64,000 nt of DNA from Saccharothrix australiensis (GCF_003634935.1 NZ_RBXO01000001.1:7341501-7405500); one strand, 5' to 3'. Counted from the stretch's first letter, positions 16,043-25,145 are shown. Made by a program: numbers and translations. Notes: generated by a model from the sequence alone, not told the origin.

Positions 16043-16666
16043 CTACACCGCGCCGTACTGGCGGTCGCCCGCGTCGCCGAGGCCCGGCACGATGAAGCCC
16101 GAGTCGTTCAGCCGCTCGTCGACGCTGGCGGTCACCAGGCGGACGGGCAGGCCCGAGTCCGCCAGGTGCTCGATGCCCTCCGGGGCGGCCAAGGCGCAGA
16201 TCGCCGTCACGTCGGTCGCGCCGCGGTCGGTCAGCAGGCGGATCGTGTACGCCAGCGAGCCGCCGGTCGCGAGCATCGGGTCCAGCACGAACACCGGCCG
16301 CCCCGCCAACGACTCGGGCAGCGACTCCATGTACGGCGTCGGCTTCAGCGTCTCCTCGTCGCGCGCGAGGCCGACGAACCCCATCTGGGCGTCCGGGATG
16401 AGCTTGTGCGCCTGGTCGGCCATGCCCAGGCCGGCGCGCAGCACCGGCACCAGCAGCGGCGGGTTGGCGAGGCGGTAGCCGGTGGTGCGCGCGACGGGCG
16501 TGTGCACCCGCTCCTCGGCGACCGGCGCTTCGCGGGTGGCCTCGTAGACGAGCATCACCGTCAACTCGTGCAGCGCGGCGCGGAACGCCGCGCTGTCGGT
16601 GCGCGCGTCGCGCATCGTGGTGAGCCTCGCCCTGGCGAGGGGGTGTTCGACGACGAGCACGTCCAT
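16043..16666 (-). CDS. upp: Uracil phosphoribosyltransferase
   Basis: 207 residues, the family length. The enzyme makes UMP from uracil and PRPP. The PRPP-binding loop VFVLDPMLATGGS and the C-terminal uracil-binding GFIVPGLGDAGDRQYG are intact, as is VPVLRAGLGM. The ATG at 16666 is 6 nt from a TACTGT -10 box, pointing to a leaderless transcript. It belongs with the other nucleobase and nucleoside salvage genes in this window (PNP, cdd, deoA, add). Divergent from the NLR-like gene. Confidence 0.97.
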   Translation of the reverse strand: MDVLVVEHPLARARLTTMRDARTDSAAFRAALHELTVMLVYEATREAPVAEERVHTPVARTTGYRLANPPLLVPVLRAGLGMADQAHKLIPDAQMGFVGLARDEETLKPTPYMESLPESLAGRPVFVLDPMLATGGSLAYTIRLLTDRGATDVTAICALAAPEGIEHLADSGLPVRLVTASVDERLNDSGFIVPGLGDAGDRQYGAV

Positions 16667-16672
16667 GGCCGA

Positions 16673-16678
16673 ACAGTA
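16673..16678 (-). promoter_or_regulatory. -10 box of leaderless upp promoter
   Basis: On the minus strand TACTGT is followed by 6 nt and the upp ATG. The box overlaps the first possible start codon (16678) of the divergent NLR-like gene, which favours the next ATG (16696) for that gene. Confidence 0.6.
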
Positions 16679-16695
16679 TGTGGTACCAGTGGGCG

Positions 16696-19600
16696 ATGCC
16701 CGCCGGTGCGCTGCCGACCTCCGTCGCGCGGTTCGTGGACGGCTCGGGGCGCACCGTCGGCGCGGGCGTCGTGGTGAGCCGCCGGCACCTCTTCACGTGC
16801 GCGCACGTCGTCAACCTGGCCCTGGACCGCGATGCGCGCGACGCCACCCGTCCGAGGGATCACGTCCGGGTGGAGTTCGCCGCCCTGCCCGGACTCTCCG
16901 CGACCGCGACGGTCCGGGCCTGGGCGCCTCCCCCGCCGCGCGAGGGCGCGCCGGGCGAGGACATCTGCGTGCTGGCGCTGGCCGTGCCGGCGACCGTGAC
17001 GCCGGCCGGGCTGATCAGCACGCCGCCGCCCGCCGGTCACCCGGTCGACGTGTTCGGCTTCCCCGCCAACCGGCCGGACGGCGCGTGGGTCCGCGCGGTG
17101 GTGCGCGGCCAGGTCGCGGGCAGGCTGCTCCAGCTCGACAGCGAGTCGGCGCTGCGCGTGCAGACCGGTTACAGCGGCGGGCCGGTGTGGGACCCGGAGA
17201 CCGGCCGGGTGGTCGGGATCATCGCGACCGCCGCCGCGCAGGACAGCTACGCCATCCCGGCCGAGCGGCTGCGCGCGGCGCTGCCGGACCACCCGCACGA
17301 CGTGCGCCGCGACCGGATCACGGTGCTGCACCTGGGTTCCACGCGGTTCGGCGCGGACGAGCAGCCCTGGCGCACCGGCAAGGACGTGGGGTCGCGGCAC
17401 ACCGGCGCGGACGACGAGCCGTGGTACGGCCCGCTGCACGCCGCCGTCGACGGCGTCCGACCGGACCTGGTGGTGTTCTCCGGCGACCTGACCGAGCACG
17501 CCAGGCCGAGCGAGTTCCAGCGCGGCTTCCGGTTCCTGGCGCACCTCGCGGAGGCGGTGGAGCTGCCGCGCGGCCGGGTGGTCGTCGTGCCGGGCGCGCG
17601 GGACGTGAACCTGCCGGCGTGCCGGGCCTACTTCGCCCACCAGGAGGCGCTGGAACGCGAGCCGGTGTGGCCGTTCTGGCCGAAGTGGGGCCCGTTCGCG
17701 ACGGCGTTCGACGAGTTCTACGGCGGGGTGGCGACGTTCACGCCGGACGAGCCGTGGTCGCTGTTCGAGGTGCCGGACCTGTCCGTCGTGGTGGCCGCGC
17801 TGAACTCCACCCTGCCGGTGAGCCACCTGGGGTCCGGCGCGGACGTCGGCGACCCGCAGGTGGACCGGTTCAACCACCGGCTCCGGGAGTACCGGCAGCG
17901 GCGGTGGCTGCGGATCGGCGTGGCGCACGGCCCGCTGTCCTCGCGGCACCAGGTCGACGTGCACCTCGTCCTGACCGGTGAGCCGGCCCCGGAACCCCAG
18001 GTGCCCCTGGTCGCGCGGGGTGGCGCGTTCCAGGTGCTGGCCGTCGAGCCGGACGGGTACCGGCTGGCGGCCCACCGCTACGACCCGGACCGGCGGCGCT
18101 GGGTCGGCGACACCCGCGTCGACCCCGACGGCACCGGCTCGGTGGTCCACGTGCCCGTGCCGTTCAGCGCGGTGAACGGCACCTTCAGCGACCTGCGGCG
18201 GACACCGCGGGCGCACCCGCCCGGCCCGGCGCGGGACACGTTCTTCGACCGGGTGCACGAGGCCACGGTCGTGTCGCACCCGACGGCGACCGTGACGCCA
18301 CGCCCGGAGAGCCGGTACCTGCGGGTCTCGAAGCCCCGCGCGGGCGGCGGGTTCGAGCAGTGGCCGGTGGGCGTGGCGGACGGCTCCACGCTGCACGACG
18401 ACGTCGAGGCGTTCATCGGCCACGTCCACCTCTCCTTCGCCGCCGCCGACCCGTCGGTGCCGTCCGAGCTGGTCTACAGCGGACCGCCCGCCGCGCCGGA
18501 CCTGGTGGCGTCCGCGCGCCGCCGGGGCGTGCGGCTGCGCAGCTTCGTCGAGTACCAGGGCCTGCTGGACCTGCGCCCGCTGGTGCAGCGGCAGGCGCAG
18601 CGGCTCGCCGCCGACCTCGCCTACCCGGACGAGCTGTACGTGCCGCAGCGGTACTCGCTCGTCGGCACGTCCGAGGTGTGCGACGACGTGCTGGCCAGGG
18701 TGATCGGGTGGCTCGGCCGCGAGAGCGCCCGGTTCGTGGTGGTGCTGGGCGACTTCGGGCGCGGCAAGTCGTTCCTGCTGCGGCAGTTGACCCGGAACCT
18801 GCCCGACCACCTGCCGGGCCTGCTGCCCGTGCTGGTGGAGCTGCGCAGCCTGGAGAAGGCGCCGACGCTGGACGAGCTGCTGGCGCAGCACCTGGTCCGC
18901 GAGGGCGTCGAGGCGGTCGACGTCGCCAAGCTCCGCTACATGATCGGCAGCGGGCGGCTCGCGCTGCTGTTCGACGGGTTCGACGAGCTGGAGCTGCGCG
19001 TCGGCTACGACCACGCGGCGGACTACCTCGGGACGCTGCTGCACGCCGTGACCGACCGGGCGAAGGTCGTGCTGACCAGCCGCACCCAGCACTTCCGCTC
19101 CACCAACCAGGTGCTGACCGCGCTCGGGCAGCAGGTGTCCGCGCTGACCGGCAGCCGGGGCGTGGTGCTGGCCGACTTCGCCGACGACCAGATCCGGGAG
19201 TTCCTGACCCGGCACTACGGCGGCGACGCCGACCGCGCGGACCGGCGGTTCGCGCTGCTCGGCGGGATCAGCGACCTGCTCGGGCTGTCCCGGAACCCGA
19301 GGATGCTGTCGTTCATCGCGGACCTGGCCGAGGACCGCCTGCTGGAGATCCGCAGGCGGCACGGCCGGATCAGCGCGGCCGAGCTGTACCGGGAGCTGGT
19401 GGACTTCTGGCTGGTGCACGAGGCGCGCCGGCAGCGGCACCGGTTCGGGAGGCCGTCGCTGGACGACGCCGAACGGCTCGCAGCGTGCACGGCGCTCGCG
19501 CTGCGCCTGTGGGAGTCCACGGCGTCGACCGTGCGCACCGCCGACCTGGCGGACGCCGTCGTCACCACCCTGAACCGCCTCGCGGAGCGCGGTTACTCGA

Positions 19601-22101
19601 TCGACCAGGCCGCGCACGCCGTCGGCTCGGGCACGCTGCTGGTCCGCACCGAGGACGGCGGGTTCGCGTTCGTCCACCAGTCGGTGATGGAGTGGCTGGT
19701 CGCCAAGGTGGCCGCGGACGACCTGCTCGCCGATCGCCCGGACACCACCGTCTTCCACCGGACGATGTCCCCGCTGATGGTGGACTTCTTCTGCGACCTG
19801 GCCGGCCACGACGCCGCCGTGCGGTGGGCGCGGTCCGTGCTGGCCGACCCCGGGGCCGGCGAGGTGCCCAAGCGGAACGCGACCGCCGTCGTGCAGCGGC
19901 TGGACGTCCACGCCCGCCTGGAACTCGCCGGCGTCGACCTGCGCGCCACCGACCTGTCGGCGCTCGACCTGCGCGGGGCGAACCTCAAGGGGGCCGACCT
20001 GAGCGGCCAGCGGCTGGTGGACAAGGACTTGACGGCCGCCGACCTCAGCGGCGCGGACCTGAGCCGTGTGCGGATGTTCGGCGGTGACCTCACCGACGCG
20101 GTCCTGACCGGCAGCACCTGGCGGGGCGCGGCGCTGCTCGGCGTCAGGGGGACCGACCGGCCGGAACTGGCGGACGCGGCGGTCAGCGGGCGCGACCCGG
20201 CTTCCGCGATGGTGGCACCGCTCGCGGAGGACGTGGCCGCCGTCGCCTTCTCCCCCGGCGGCGGGCTCGCCGCGCTCGCCCGCGTACACGGGGTCGAGCT
20301 GCGCGACTCCAGGAGCAACCGGCCCGTCCGGTTCTGGCGCAGGCACGCGCACCCGGTGGTGGAGGTCGCCTACTCGCCCGACGGCCGGCTGCTCGCGACC
20401 GTCGAGGAGGACGGAAGCGCCTTCGTTTGGGACGCGACGACCGATGAGCCGGTGGCCCGGCTCGTCGGCGCGGTACGGGGGCCGCTCACGTTCCTGGCGG
20501 ACCGCGTCCACCTCGTCGGCCTGGACGGCGAGGGCCGCCTGACGTTCTGGGTCGCGCGCACCGGCGACGTCCGCGACGGTGTGGCAGGTGCGTTCGAGCG
20601 GCTGGCGGTGACCCCGGACGGGGTGTGGGCGGCCACCGCCACGGCCGACGGGGACATCCGGACCTGGGCGGTGAGCGGGGAGGTGGCGCAACGGACGACG
20701 GTGGGCGCGGCGGTGCGCCGGATCGCGATCAAACCGGGCGCGGAGGTCGTGGCCGTCGCCACCGAGGACGGCGCGGTGGAACTGGTCGAAACGGGGTGGG
20801 GGCTGTCCAACCTGCACCTGGAGGCCGAACCGGGTGTGGTCGACGACCTGGCGTACTCGCCGGACGGCACGCTGCTCGCCATCGCCCGGCGTGGCACGGA
20901 TGTCGTGGTCCTGAACGCCACGACCGGCGCGGAGGTCGCGGCGCTGCCCACCCGCGTCGGCGCGTGCCGGGTGGCCTTCACGCCGGACAGCAGGCGGATC
21001 GCCGTCACCGTGGACGACGGCTCGTCCGTCGTCCACGAGATCGGCACGGAGAAGCGCTTCCCCCTGTCCACCGGGTGGCGCACCGCCGGGCCGGTGGCGT
21101 TCACGTCCAAGGGTTCCCTGATCACCTCGTACGACCACCACGTCCGGGTCTGGCACCTCGGGAGCGGGGTCGTCGCGGCGAAGACCCACGTCGACGCCGT
21201 CGACCGGGTGACGTTCGCGCCGAACGGGATGCGGGCGGCCACCACCACGGCGATGGGCATCGCGGTGGTCTGGCCGTTGCACGGGCTCCACGAGCCGATC
21301 CACCTCGACCACCCCTCGGTCCGCGCGGTGGCCTTCTCCCATGACGGCGAGCAGATCGTCACCTGGTCCTCCCGCGGCGTGCTCCGGACGTGGAACAGCC
21401 ACACCGGCGACCCGTTGGGCATCTTTCGCGGTGGCGACATGCCGCCGGCGAGCGCATTGGCCCACGCGCCCTGGACCAGTGACACCGTGTCGGGGCACGA
21501 GGACGGCACGCTGCGGCTGTGGCGGCTGCCCGACGTGACCCCGATCGTGGCCCACGAGGCGGACGTCGAATGCCTCGCGTACGCGCCCGGCGGCGGCCAC
21601 TTCGCCTCCGGGTCGACCGACGGCACGGTGAAGGTCTGGAAGTTCCACGGCGGACTCCGGGCCACCATGACGGTCGGGCGCACGATCTGGGGCGTGGCGT
21701 TCTCACCGGACGGCGACCGGGTCGCCGCCGCGTCCTCGGACGGGTTGGTGCGCGTCTGGGGCCTCGACGGCGACCCGCTGCTCACCCTCACCGGCCACAC
21801 CGCGCGGGTGGTGGGCGTGGCGTTCTCCCGGAACGGCAGGCACATCGCCTCCACCTCCGACGACGGCACCGCGCGGATCTGGGACGCCGCCACTGGTGCC
21901 GAACTCGCGACGTTCGTGCACGGCGGCGAGGGTGAGGTGGTGCTGCTGCCGGACGGGTCGTACAAGAACGTGGGCGCCGGACCGGTGGACGAGGTGTTCT
22001 GGTCGGTCAAGCAGTGCCGGTTCCGACAGGGCGAGCTGGACCGCTACTACCCGGAGATCCGGGCGCTCGCGGCGGACGAGCCGTTGCCGGGCCTGAGCTG
22101 A
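16696..22101 (+). CDS. NLR-like protein: trypsin-like protease, degenerate metallophosphoesterase, NACHT NTPase, pentapeptide repeats, WD40 propellers
   Basis: 1801 residues from ATG 16696 (six more from ATG 16678). Domains in order: (1) trypsin-like protease ~5-200 with an intact triad, His37 in TCAHVV, Asp89 in GEDICVLAL, Ser160 in GYSGGP; (2) calcineurin-like phosphoesterase ~208-450 whose metal motifs are mostly lost; (3) NACHT-type P-loop NTPase, Walker A GDFGRGKS ~685-692, Walker B LLFDGFDEL ~759, followed by VVLTSRT; (4) pentapeptide repeats ~1080-1140 (GADLSGQ, GADLSRV); (5) about 13-14 WD40-type blades ~1172-1745 and a tail ending EIRALAADEPLPG. The plan is effector, then NTPase switch, then sensor, as in bacterial NLR/STAND defence and signalling proteins. 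No signal peptide or membrane segment; cytosolic. It stands alone. Confidence 0.9.
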   Translation: MPAGALPTSVARFVDGSGRTVGAGVVVSRRHLFTCAHVVNLALDRDARDATRPRDHVRVEFAALPGLSATATVRAWAPPPPREGAPGEDICVLALAVPATVTPAGLISTPPPAGHPVDVFGFPANRPDGAWVRAVVRGQVAGRLLQLDSESALRVQTGYSGGPVWDPETGRVVGIIATAAAQDSYAIPAERLRAALPDHPHDVRRDRITVLHLGSTRFGADEQPWRTGKDVGSRHTGADDEPWYGPLHAAVDGVRPDLVVFSGDLTEHARPSEFQRGFRFLAHLAEAVELPRGRVVVVPGARDVNLPACRAYFAHQEALEREPVWPFWPKWGPFATAFDEFYGGVATFTPDEPWSLFEVPDLSVVVAALNSTLPVSHLGSGADVGDPQVDRFNHRLREYRQRRWLRIGVAHGPLSSRHQVDVHLVLTGEPAPEPQVPLVARGGAFQVLAVEPDGYRLAAHRYDPDRRRWVGDTRVDPDGTGSVVHVPVPFSAVNGTFSDLRRTPRAHPPGPARDTFFDRVHEATVVSHPTATVTPRPESRYLRVSKPRAGGGFEQWPVGVADGSTLHDDVEAFIGHVHLSFAAADPSVPSELVYSGPPAAPDLVASARRRGVRLRSFVEYQGLLDLRPLVQRQAQRLAADLAYPDELYVPQRYSLVGTSEVCDDVLARVIGWLGRESARFVVVLGDFGRGKSFLLRQLTRNLPDHLPGLLPVLVELRSLEKAPTLDELLAQHLVREGVEAVDVAKLRYMIGSGRLALLFDGFDELELRVGYDHAADYLGTLLHAVTDRAKVVLTSRTQHFRSTNQVLTALGQQVSALTGSRGVVLADFADDQIREFLTRHYGGDADRADRRFALLGGISDLLGLSRNPRMLSFIADLAEDRLLEIRRRHGRISAAELYRELVDFWLVHEARRQRHRFGRPSLDDAERLAACTALALRLWESTASTVRTADLADAVVTTLNRLAERGYSIDQAAHAVGSGTLLVRTEDGGFAFVHQSVMEWLVAKVAADDLLADRPDTTVFHRTMSPLMVDFFCDLAGHDAAVRWARSVLADPGAGEVPKRNATAVVQRLDVHARLELAGVDLRATDLSALDLRGANLKGADLSGQRLVDKDLTAADLSGADLSRVRMFGGDLTDAVLTGSTWRGAALLGVRGTDRPELADAAVSGRDPASAMVAPLAEDVAAVAFSPGGGLAALARVHGVELRDSRSNRPVRFWRRHAHPVVEVAYSPDGRLLATVEEDGSAFVWDATTDEPVARLVGAVRGPLTFLADRVHLVGLDGEGRLTFWVARTGDVRDGVAGAFERLAVTPDGVWAATATADGDIRTWAVSGEVAQRTTVGAAVRRIAIKPGAEVVAVATEDGAVELVETGWGLSNLHLEAEPGVVDDLAYSPDGTLLAIARRGTDVVVLNATTGAEVAALPTRVGACRVAFTPDSRRIAVTVDDGSSVVHEIGTEKRFPLSTGWRTAGPVAFTSKGSLITSYDHHVRVWHLGSGVVAAKTHVDAVDRVTFAPNGMRAATTTAMGIAVVWPLHGLHEPIHLDHPSVRAVAFSHDGEQIVTWSSRGVLRTWNSHTGDPLGIFRGGDMPPASALAHAPWTSDTVSGHEDGTLRLWRLPDVTPIVAHEADVECLAYAPGGGHFASGSTDGTVKVWKFHGGLRATMTVGRTIWGVAFSPDGDRVAAASSDGLVRVWGLDGDPLLTLTGHTARVVGVAFSRNGRHIASTSDDGTARIWDAATGAELATFVHGGEGEVVLLPDGSYKNVGAGPVDEVFWSVKQCRFRQGELDRYYPEIRALAADEPLPGLS

Positions 22102-22295
22102 CCGGGCTTCGCGGCGAGGCGGTCGAGTTCGCGGTGCGCCTCCACCATTTCCACGACGGTGCGGAAGTGCTCGGCCAGCGGGGCCAGTTCGGGTTCCGGC
22201 AGCGGCGCGCCGGCGAATTCACCGGCGGGTGGGAGGATGGCCACGGTCAGCTGCCAGTCGGCGTAGGTGCCGGTGATCTTCCACGTTTGCTCCAT
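22047..22295 (-). CDS. Hypothetical 82-residue protein overlapping the NLR gene end
   Basis: The frame MEQTWKITGTYADWQLTVAIL... starts at ATG 22295 and ends inside the last 55 bp of the convergent NLR-like gene. The product is mixed alpha/beta in appearance, with a beta-rich start and an amphipathic helix (LAEHFRTVVEMVEAHRELDRLA). It looks more like a protein than a shadow frame, but I recognise no family and no clear ribosome-binding site. It is divergent from the XRE regulator and might belong to that locus. Confidence 0.45.
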   Translation of the reverse strand: MEQTWKITGTYADWQLTVAILPPAGEFAGAPLPEPELAPLAEHFRTVVEMVEAHRELDRLAAKPGQLRPGNGSSAASARISG

Positions 22296-22358
22296 GTGGA
22301 ATACGGTCGCCCCTTGCGTCCGGGTCGTGCAATGCGCACCTTCGGGTGACACACCTTT

Positions 22359-22375
22359 CTTGCCCCGGTGGCAAG
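22359..22375. promoter_or_regulatory. Inverted repeat before the XRE regulator
   Basis: CTTGCC-ccggt-GGCAAG lies 18 bp upstream of the XRE gene start. It is a candidate operator or a leader hairpin; nothing more can be said. Confidence 0.35.
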
Positions 22376-22392
22376 GCGGAACTCTCTGGGCC

Positions 22393-23250
22393 ATGACGCG
22401 CAAGGGGGCATCCGTCCGGCAGCGGCGGGTTTCTACGGAATTGCGGGCGTTGCGCTTGGCCAGGGGCCTGAGCTGCGCCGAGGTGGCCACCGCGATCGGC
22501 TGCTCGGAGAGCAAGATCAGCCGCATGGAGACCGGGCACCGCGGGCTCTACGCGGACGAGGTGGCGGCGATACTGGGGTTCCTGCGAGCGCCCGCGAGGT
22601 TGCGGCAAGACCTGGTCGCGCTGGTGCGGGCCGGAGAGGACCGGAACTGGCACGCCATTCATGGCAAGTTGCCGGGGAATTGGAAGAACCTGATCGACTT
22701 CGAGGGCCAGGCAAGTGCTCTGTACAACTATGAGCCACTGGTGATTCCAGGGTTGGCCCAGACGGCGGACTACGCACGCACGGTGATCCGGGGTACCGAT
22801 GGGTCATTGACCGATGGCGAACTCGATGCGCTGGTGGCCGTCCGGATGAGCAGGCAGATGATCCTGGGCAGAGCTGAAGTCCACTTGCTCATAGATGAGA
22901 TGGTGCTGCGCCGCTGCTTCGGCGACCCACCGATGATGCGTGCCCAACTGCTGCACTTGGCCGCGATGGCGGATCGAAGGACGGTGACGGTCCAGGTCGT
23001 CCCCTTCGACACGATCGCCCACCCCGGTGTCGAAGGTTCGTTCCTCCGGTTGGACTTCGTCGATCAGCCGAGTTTGCTCTACGTGGAGAGCCGGAACACG
23101 AGCACTTTCCTCGAAGAGGAGGTCCACCTGGAAGGGGCTAGAGACGCCTGGCAGAAGCTGCTTACCTTGGCGTTGTCACCGGAGGAGTCGGTCGCCCTGA
23201 TCGCCGGACTGGCCGGCAAGTCGACACCGAGCAAGGAGAACAGCCGATGA
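22393..23250 (+). CDS. XRE-family regulator with DUF5753 domain
   Basis: 285 residues from ATG 22393. The N-terminal HTH is RQRRVSTELRALRLARGLSCAEVATAIGCSESKISRMETG. The remainder is the DUF5753 region (YNYEPLVIPGLAQTADYARTVI, VTVQVVPFDTIAHPGVEGSFLRLDF). These regulators are abundant in filamentous actinomycetes and are nearly always followed by a small DUF397 protein. That is the case here, with an ATGA overlap. Base composition is slightly less GC-biased than the neighbours. The usual role is control of development or secondary metabolism; the target is unknown. Confidence 0.95.
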   Translation: MTRKGASVRQRRVSTELRALRLARGLSCAEVATAIGCSESKISRMETGHRGLYADEVAAILGFLRAPARLRQDLVALVRAGEDRNWHAIHGKLPGNWKNLIDFEGQASALYNYEPLVIPGLAQTADYARTVIRGTDGSLTDGELDALVAVRMSRQMILGRAEVHLLIDEMVLRRCFGDPPMMRAQLLHLAAMADRRTVTVQVVPFDTIAHPGVEGSFLRLDFVDQPSLLYVESRNTSTFLEEEVHLEGARDAWQKLLTLALSPEESVALIAGLAGKSTPSKENSR

Positions 23251-23399
23251 CTTGGCGGAAGAGCACCTACAGCACGAGCCAGGCCAACTGCGTCGAGATC
23301 AGGCACCTCAACGGCACCGTCGCCGTCCGCGACTCCAAGAACCCCGACGGGCCGGTGCTCGTCTTCCCGACGATCGACTGGCGCAGGGTCGTCCGTTAG
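23247..23399 (+). CDS. DUF397 protein
   Basis: 50 residues: MTWRKSTYSTSQANCVEIRH then VAVRDSKNPDGPVLVF. The W-R-K-S-x-x-S and VAVRDSK motifs define DUF397. The start codon overlaps the XRE stop (ATGA), the standard pairing in which DUF397 proteins modulate or antagonise the XRE partner. It is shorter than many homologues (about 60-80 residues) but looks complete. Confidence 0.93.
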   Translation: MTWRKSTYSTSQANCVEIRHLNGTVAVRDSKNPDGPVLVFPTIDWRRVVR

Positions 23400-23432
23400 T
23401 CCGACTTGGTCGTCAAACGGGCGTCGCCCTCC

Positions 23433-23438
23433 TAAACT
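23433..23438 (+). promoter_or_regulatory. -10 box of a leaderless promoter (DUF1707 gene)
   Basis: TAAACT is followed by 7 nt and the GTG at 23446. Confidence 0.65.
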
Positions 23439-23445
23439 CACCCTG

Positions 23446-24087
23446 GTGAGTGACGAGTTGGTGCCGGACCCCAGTCGGATGCGCGCCTCGGACGCCGATC
23501 GCGAGAAGGTCGCGCGGCTGCTCCAGCAGGCGCACGGCGAAGGCCGACTGGACCTGCACGAACTGGACGAGCGGTTGGGCGCGGTGTACGCCGCGAAGAC
23601 CTACGGCGAGTTGGCCCCGCTGACCGCCGACCTCGGGATGCCCACCGCCACGCTGCCGTCGCCCGTGGCGCAGCACCTGCCGAGCAACCGGATCGGCGGG
23701 GTCGCGGGCCCGACGACGTCCATCGCCTTCTGGTCGGGCGTCGACCGCAAGGGCGAGTGGGTGGTGCCCGCCACCCACTCCGTGGTCGCGATCATGGGCG
23801 GGGTGGCGCTCGACCTGTCCCGCGCGCGGTTCGTGGAGGCCGAGACGACGATCAACGTGTTCGCGCTCTGGGGCGGCGTGGAAATCCGCGTGCCCGAGGA
23901 CGTGACGGTGCGGGTCGACGGCGCCGGGATCATGGGCGCGTTCGAGGACAACACGCACGACACGCCGACCGTGCCGGGCGGCCCGGTCGTGCGGATCACC
24001 GGCGTGGCCCTCATGGCGGGCGTCGAGGTGCGGCGGCCCAAGCGCAAGAAGCTCAAGGGCTCCAAGCACGGCGAAATCGAGGGCTGA
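23446..24087 (+). CDS. DUF1707 and LiaF-C-like envelope-stress protein
   Basis: 213 residues from a leaderless GTG. Residues ~10-60 (MRASDADREKVARLLQQAHGEGRLDLHELDERLGAVYAAKTYGEL) form the SHOCT-like DUF1707 domain. The C-terminal half (VVAIMGGVALDLSRARF ... INVFALWGGVEIRVPEDVTV ... ITGVALMAGVEVRRP) is the beta-helical repeat of the cell-wall-active antibiotic response (LiaF/YvqF) domain. No membrane segment is evident, so it is cytosolic or peripheral. In other bacteria this fold is linked to cell-envelope stress signalling. Single gene. Confidence 0.9.
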   Translation: MSDELVPDPSRMRASDADREKVARLLQQAHGEGRLDLHELDERLGAVYAAKTYGELAPLTADLGMPTATLPSPVAQHLPSNRIGGVAGPTTSIAFWSGVDRKGEWVVPATHSVVAIMGGVALDLSRARFVEAETTINVFALWGGVEIRVPEDVTVRVDGAGIMGAFEDNTHDTPTVPGGPVVRITGVALMAGVEVRRPKRKKLKGSKHGEIEG

Positions 24088-24154
24088 ACAACCCGCGCAC
24101 ACCCGTCCTGACCTGCGCGGACCCCTTCGCTTAGGCCGCGCCTCCCGGTCCGCC

Positions 24155-24160
24155 TAGACT
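24155..24160 (+). promoter_or_regulatory. -10 box of leaderless deoC promoter
   Basis: TAGACT is followed by 7 nt (CGGCGGC) and the deoC ATG at 24168. Confidence 0.65.
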
Positions 24161-24167
24161 CGGCGGC

Positions 24168-25145
24168 ATGGCCTCCACACCGACTGCCGCACCGACTGCG
24201 CCGTCGCTGCCGCCGGCGCTCGCGGACGCGGTGCGCGACGACGCGTCGCTGCGCCGCTTCCTGCACGGACTGCCCGGTGTCGACCAGGTCGGGGTGGAGC
24301 AGCGCGCGGCCGGCCTGGCCACCCGCAGCATCAAGAAGGCCGCCAAGCTGTGGGCCATCGACACCGCGATCTCGATGGTGGACCTGACGACGCTGGAGGG
24401 CGCGGACACGGCGGGCAAGGTCCGGTCGCTGTCGGCCAAGGCCCGCCGGCCCGACCCGGAGCGCCCGGAGGTGCCGACGGTCGCGGCGGTGTGCGTCTAC
24501 CCGGACATGGTGGCGACCGCGGTCGAGGAGCTGCGCGGCACGGGCATCGGCGTGGCGTCCGTGGCGACCGCGTTCCCGTCCGGGCGGTCGTCGTTGAAGG
24601 TGAAGCTGGAGGACACGGCGTTCGCGGTGGACGCGGGCGCGACCGAGATCGACATGGTGATCGACCGGGGCGCGTTCCTGTCCGGCCGGTACGGGCAGGT
24701 GTTCGACGAGATCGTGCAGGTCAAGCACGCCTGCGGCGACGCGCACCTGAAGGTCATCCTGGAGACCGGCGAACTCGCCACCTACGACAACGTGCGGCGC
24801 GCGTCCTGGCTGGCGCTGCTCGCGGGCGGCGACTTCATCAAGACGTCCACCGGCAAGGTGTCGCCCGCCGCGACGCTGCCGGTGACGCACGTGATGCTCC
24901 AGGCCGTGCGCGACTGGCACGCCCGGACCGGGCAGCGGCGCGGGGTGAAGCCCGCCGGCGGCATCCGCAGCACCAAGGACGCGATCAAGTACCTGGTGGC
25001 GGTGCACGAGGTGGCCGGCCCGGAGTGGCTGACGCCGGACCTGTTCCGGTTCGGCGCGTCGACGCTGCTCAACGACCTGCTCATGCAGCGGCGCACCCAG
25101 TTGGACGGCCACTACAGCGGCCCCGATTACGTGACGGTGGACTGA
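24168..25145 (+). CDS. deoC: Deoxyribose-phosphate aldolase
   Basis: 325 residues. The enzyme cleaves 2-deoxyribose-5-phosphate to acetaldehyde and glyceraldehyde-3-phosphate. The Schiff-base lysine lies in DFIKTSTGK, the second active-site lysine in GVKPAGGI, and VCVYPDMV marks the substrate pocket. It carries the ~60-residue N-terminal extension seen in actinobacterial and animal-type DeoC. It is followed after 1 nt by an aldehyde dehydrogenase gene, which could oxidise the acetaldehyde produced. With deoA, PNP and the phosphomutase it completes a deoxynucleoside breakdown route. Confidence 0.96.
   Translation: MASTPTAAPTAPSLPPALADAVRDDASLRRFLHGLPGVDQVGVEQRAAGLATRSIKKAAKLWAIDTAISMVDLTTLEGADTAGKVRSLSAKARRPDPERPEVPTVAAVCVYPDMVATAVEELRGTGIGVASVATAFPSGRSSLKVKLEDTAFAVDAGATEIDMVIDRGAFLSGRYGQVFDEIVQVKHACGDAHLKVILETGELATYDNVRRASWLALLAGGDFIKTSTGKVSPAATLPVTHVMLQAVRDWHARTGQRRGVKPAGGIRSTKDAIKYLVAVHEVAGPEWLTPDLFRFGASTLLNDLLMQRRTQLDGHYSGPDYVTVD

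Noticed and set aside
16561..21648. A 1,695-codon minus-strand open frame opposite the NLR-like gene
   Set aside because: No domain is visible and composition is antisense-like. The plus strand encodes trypsin, NACHT and WD40 motifs with intact catalytic residues.
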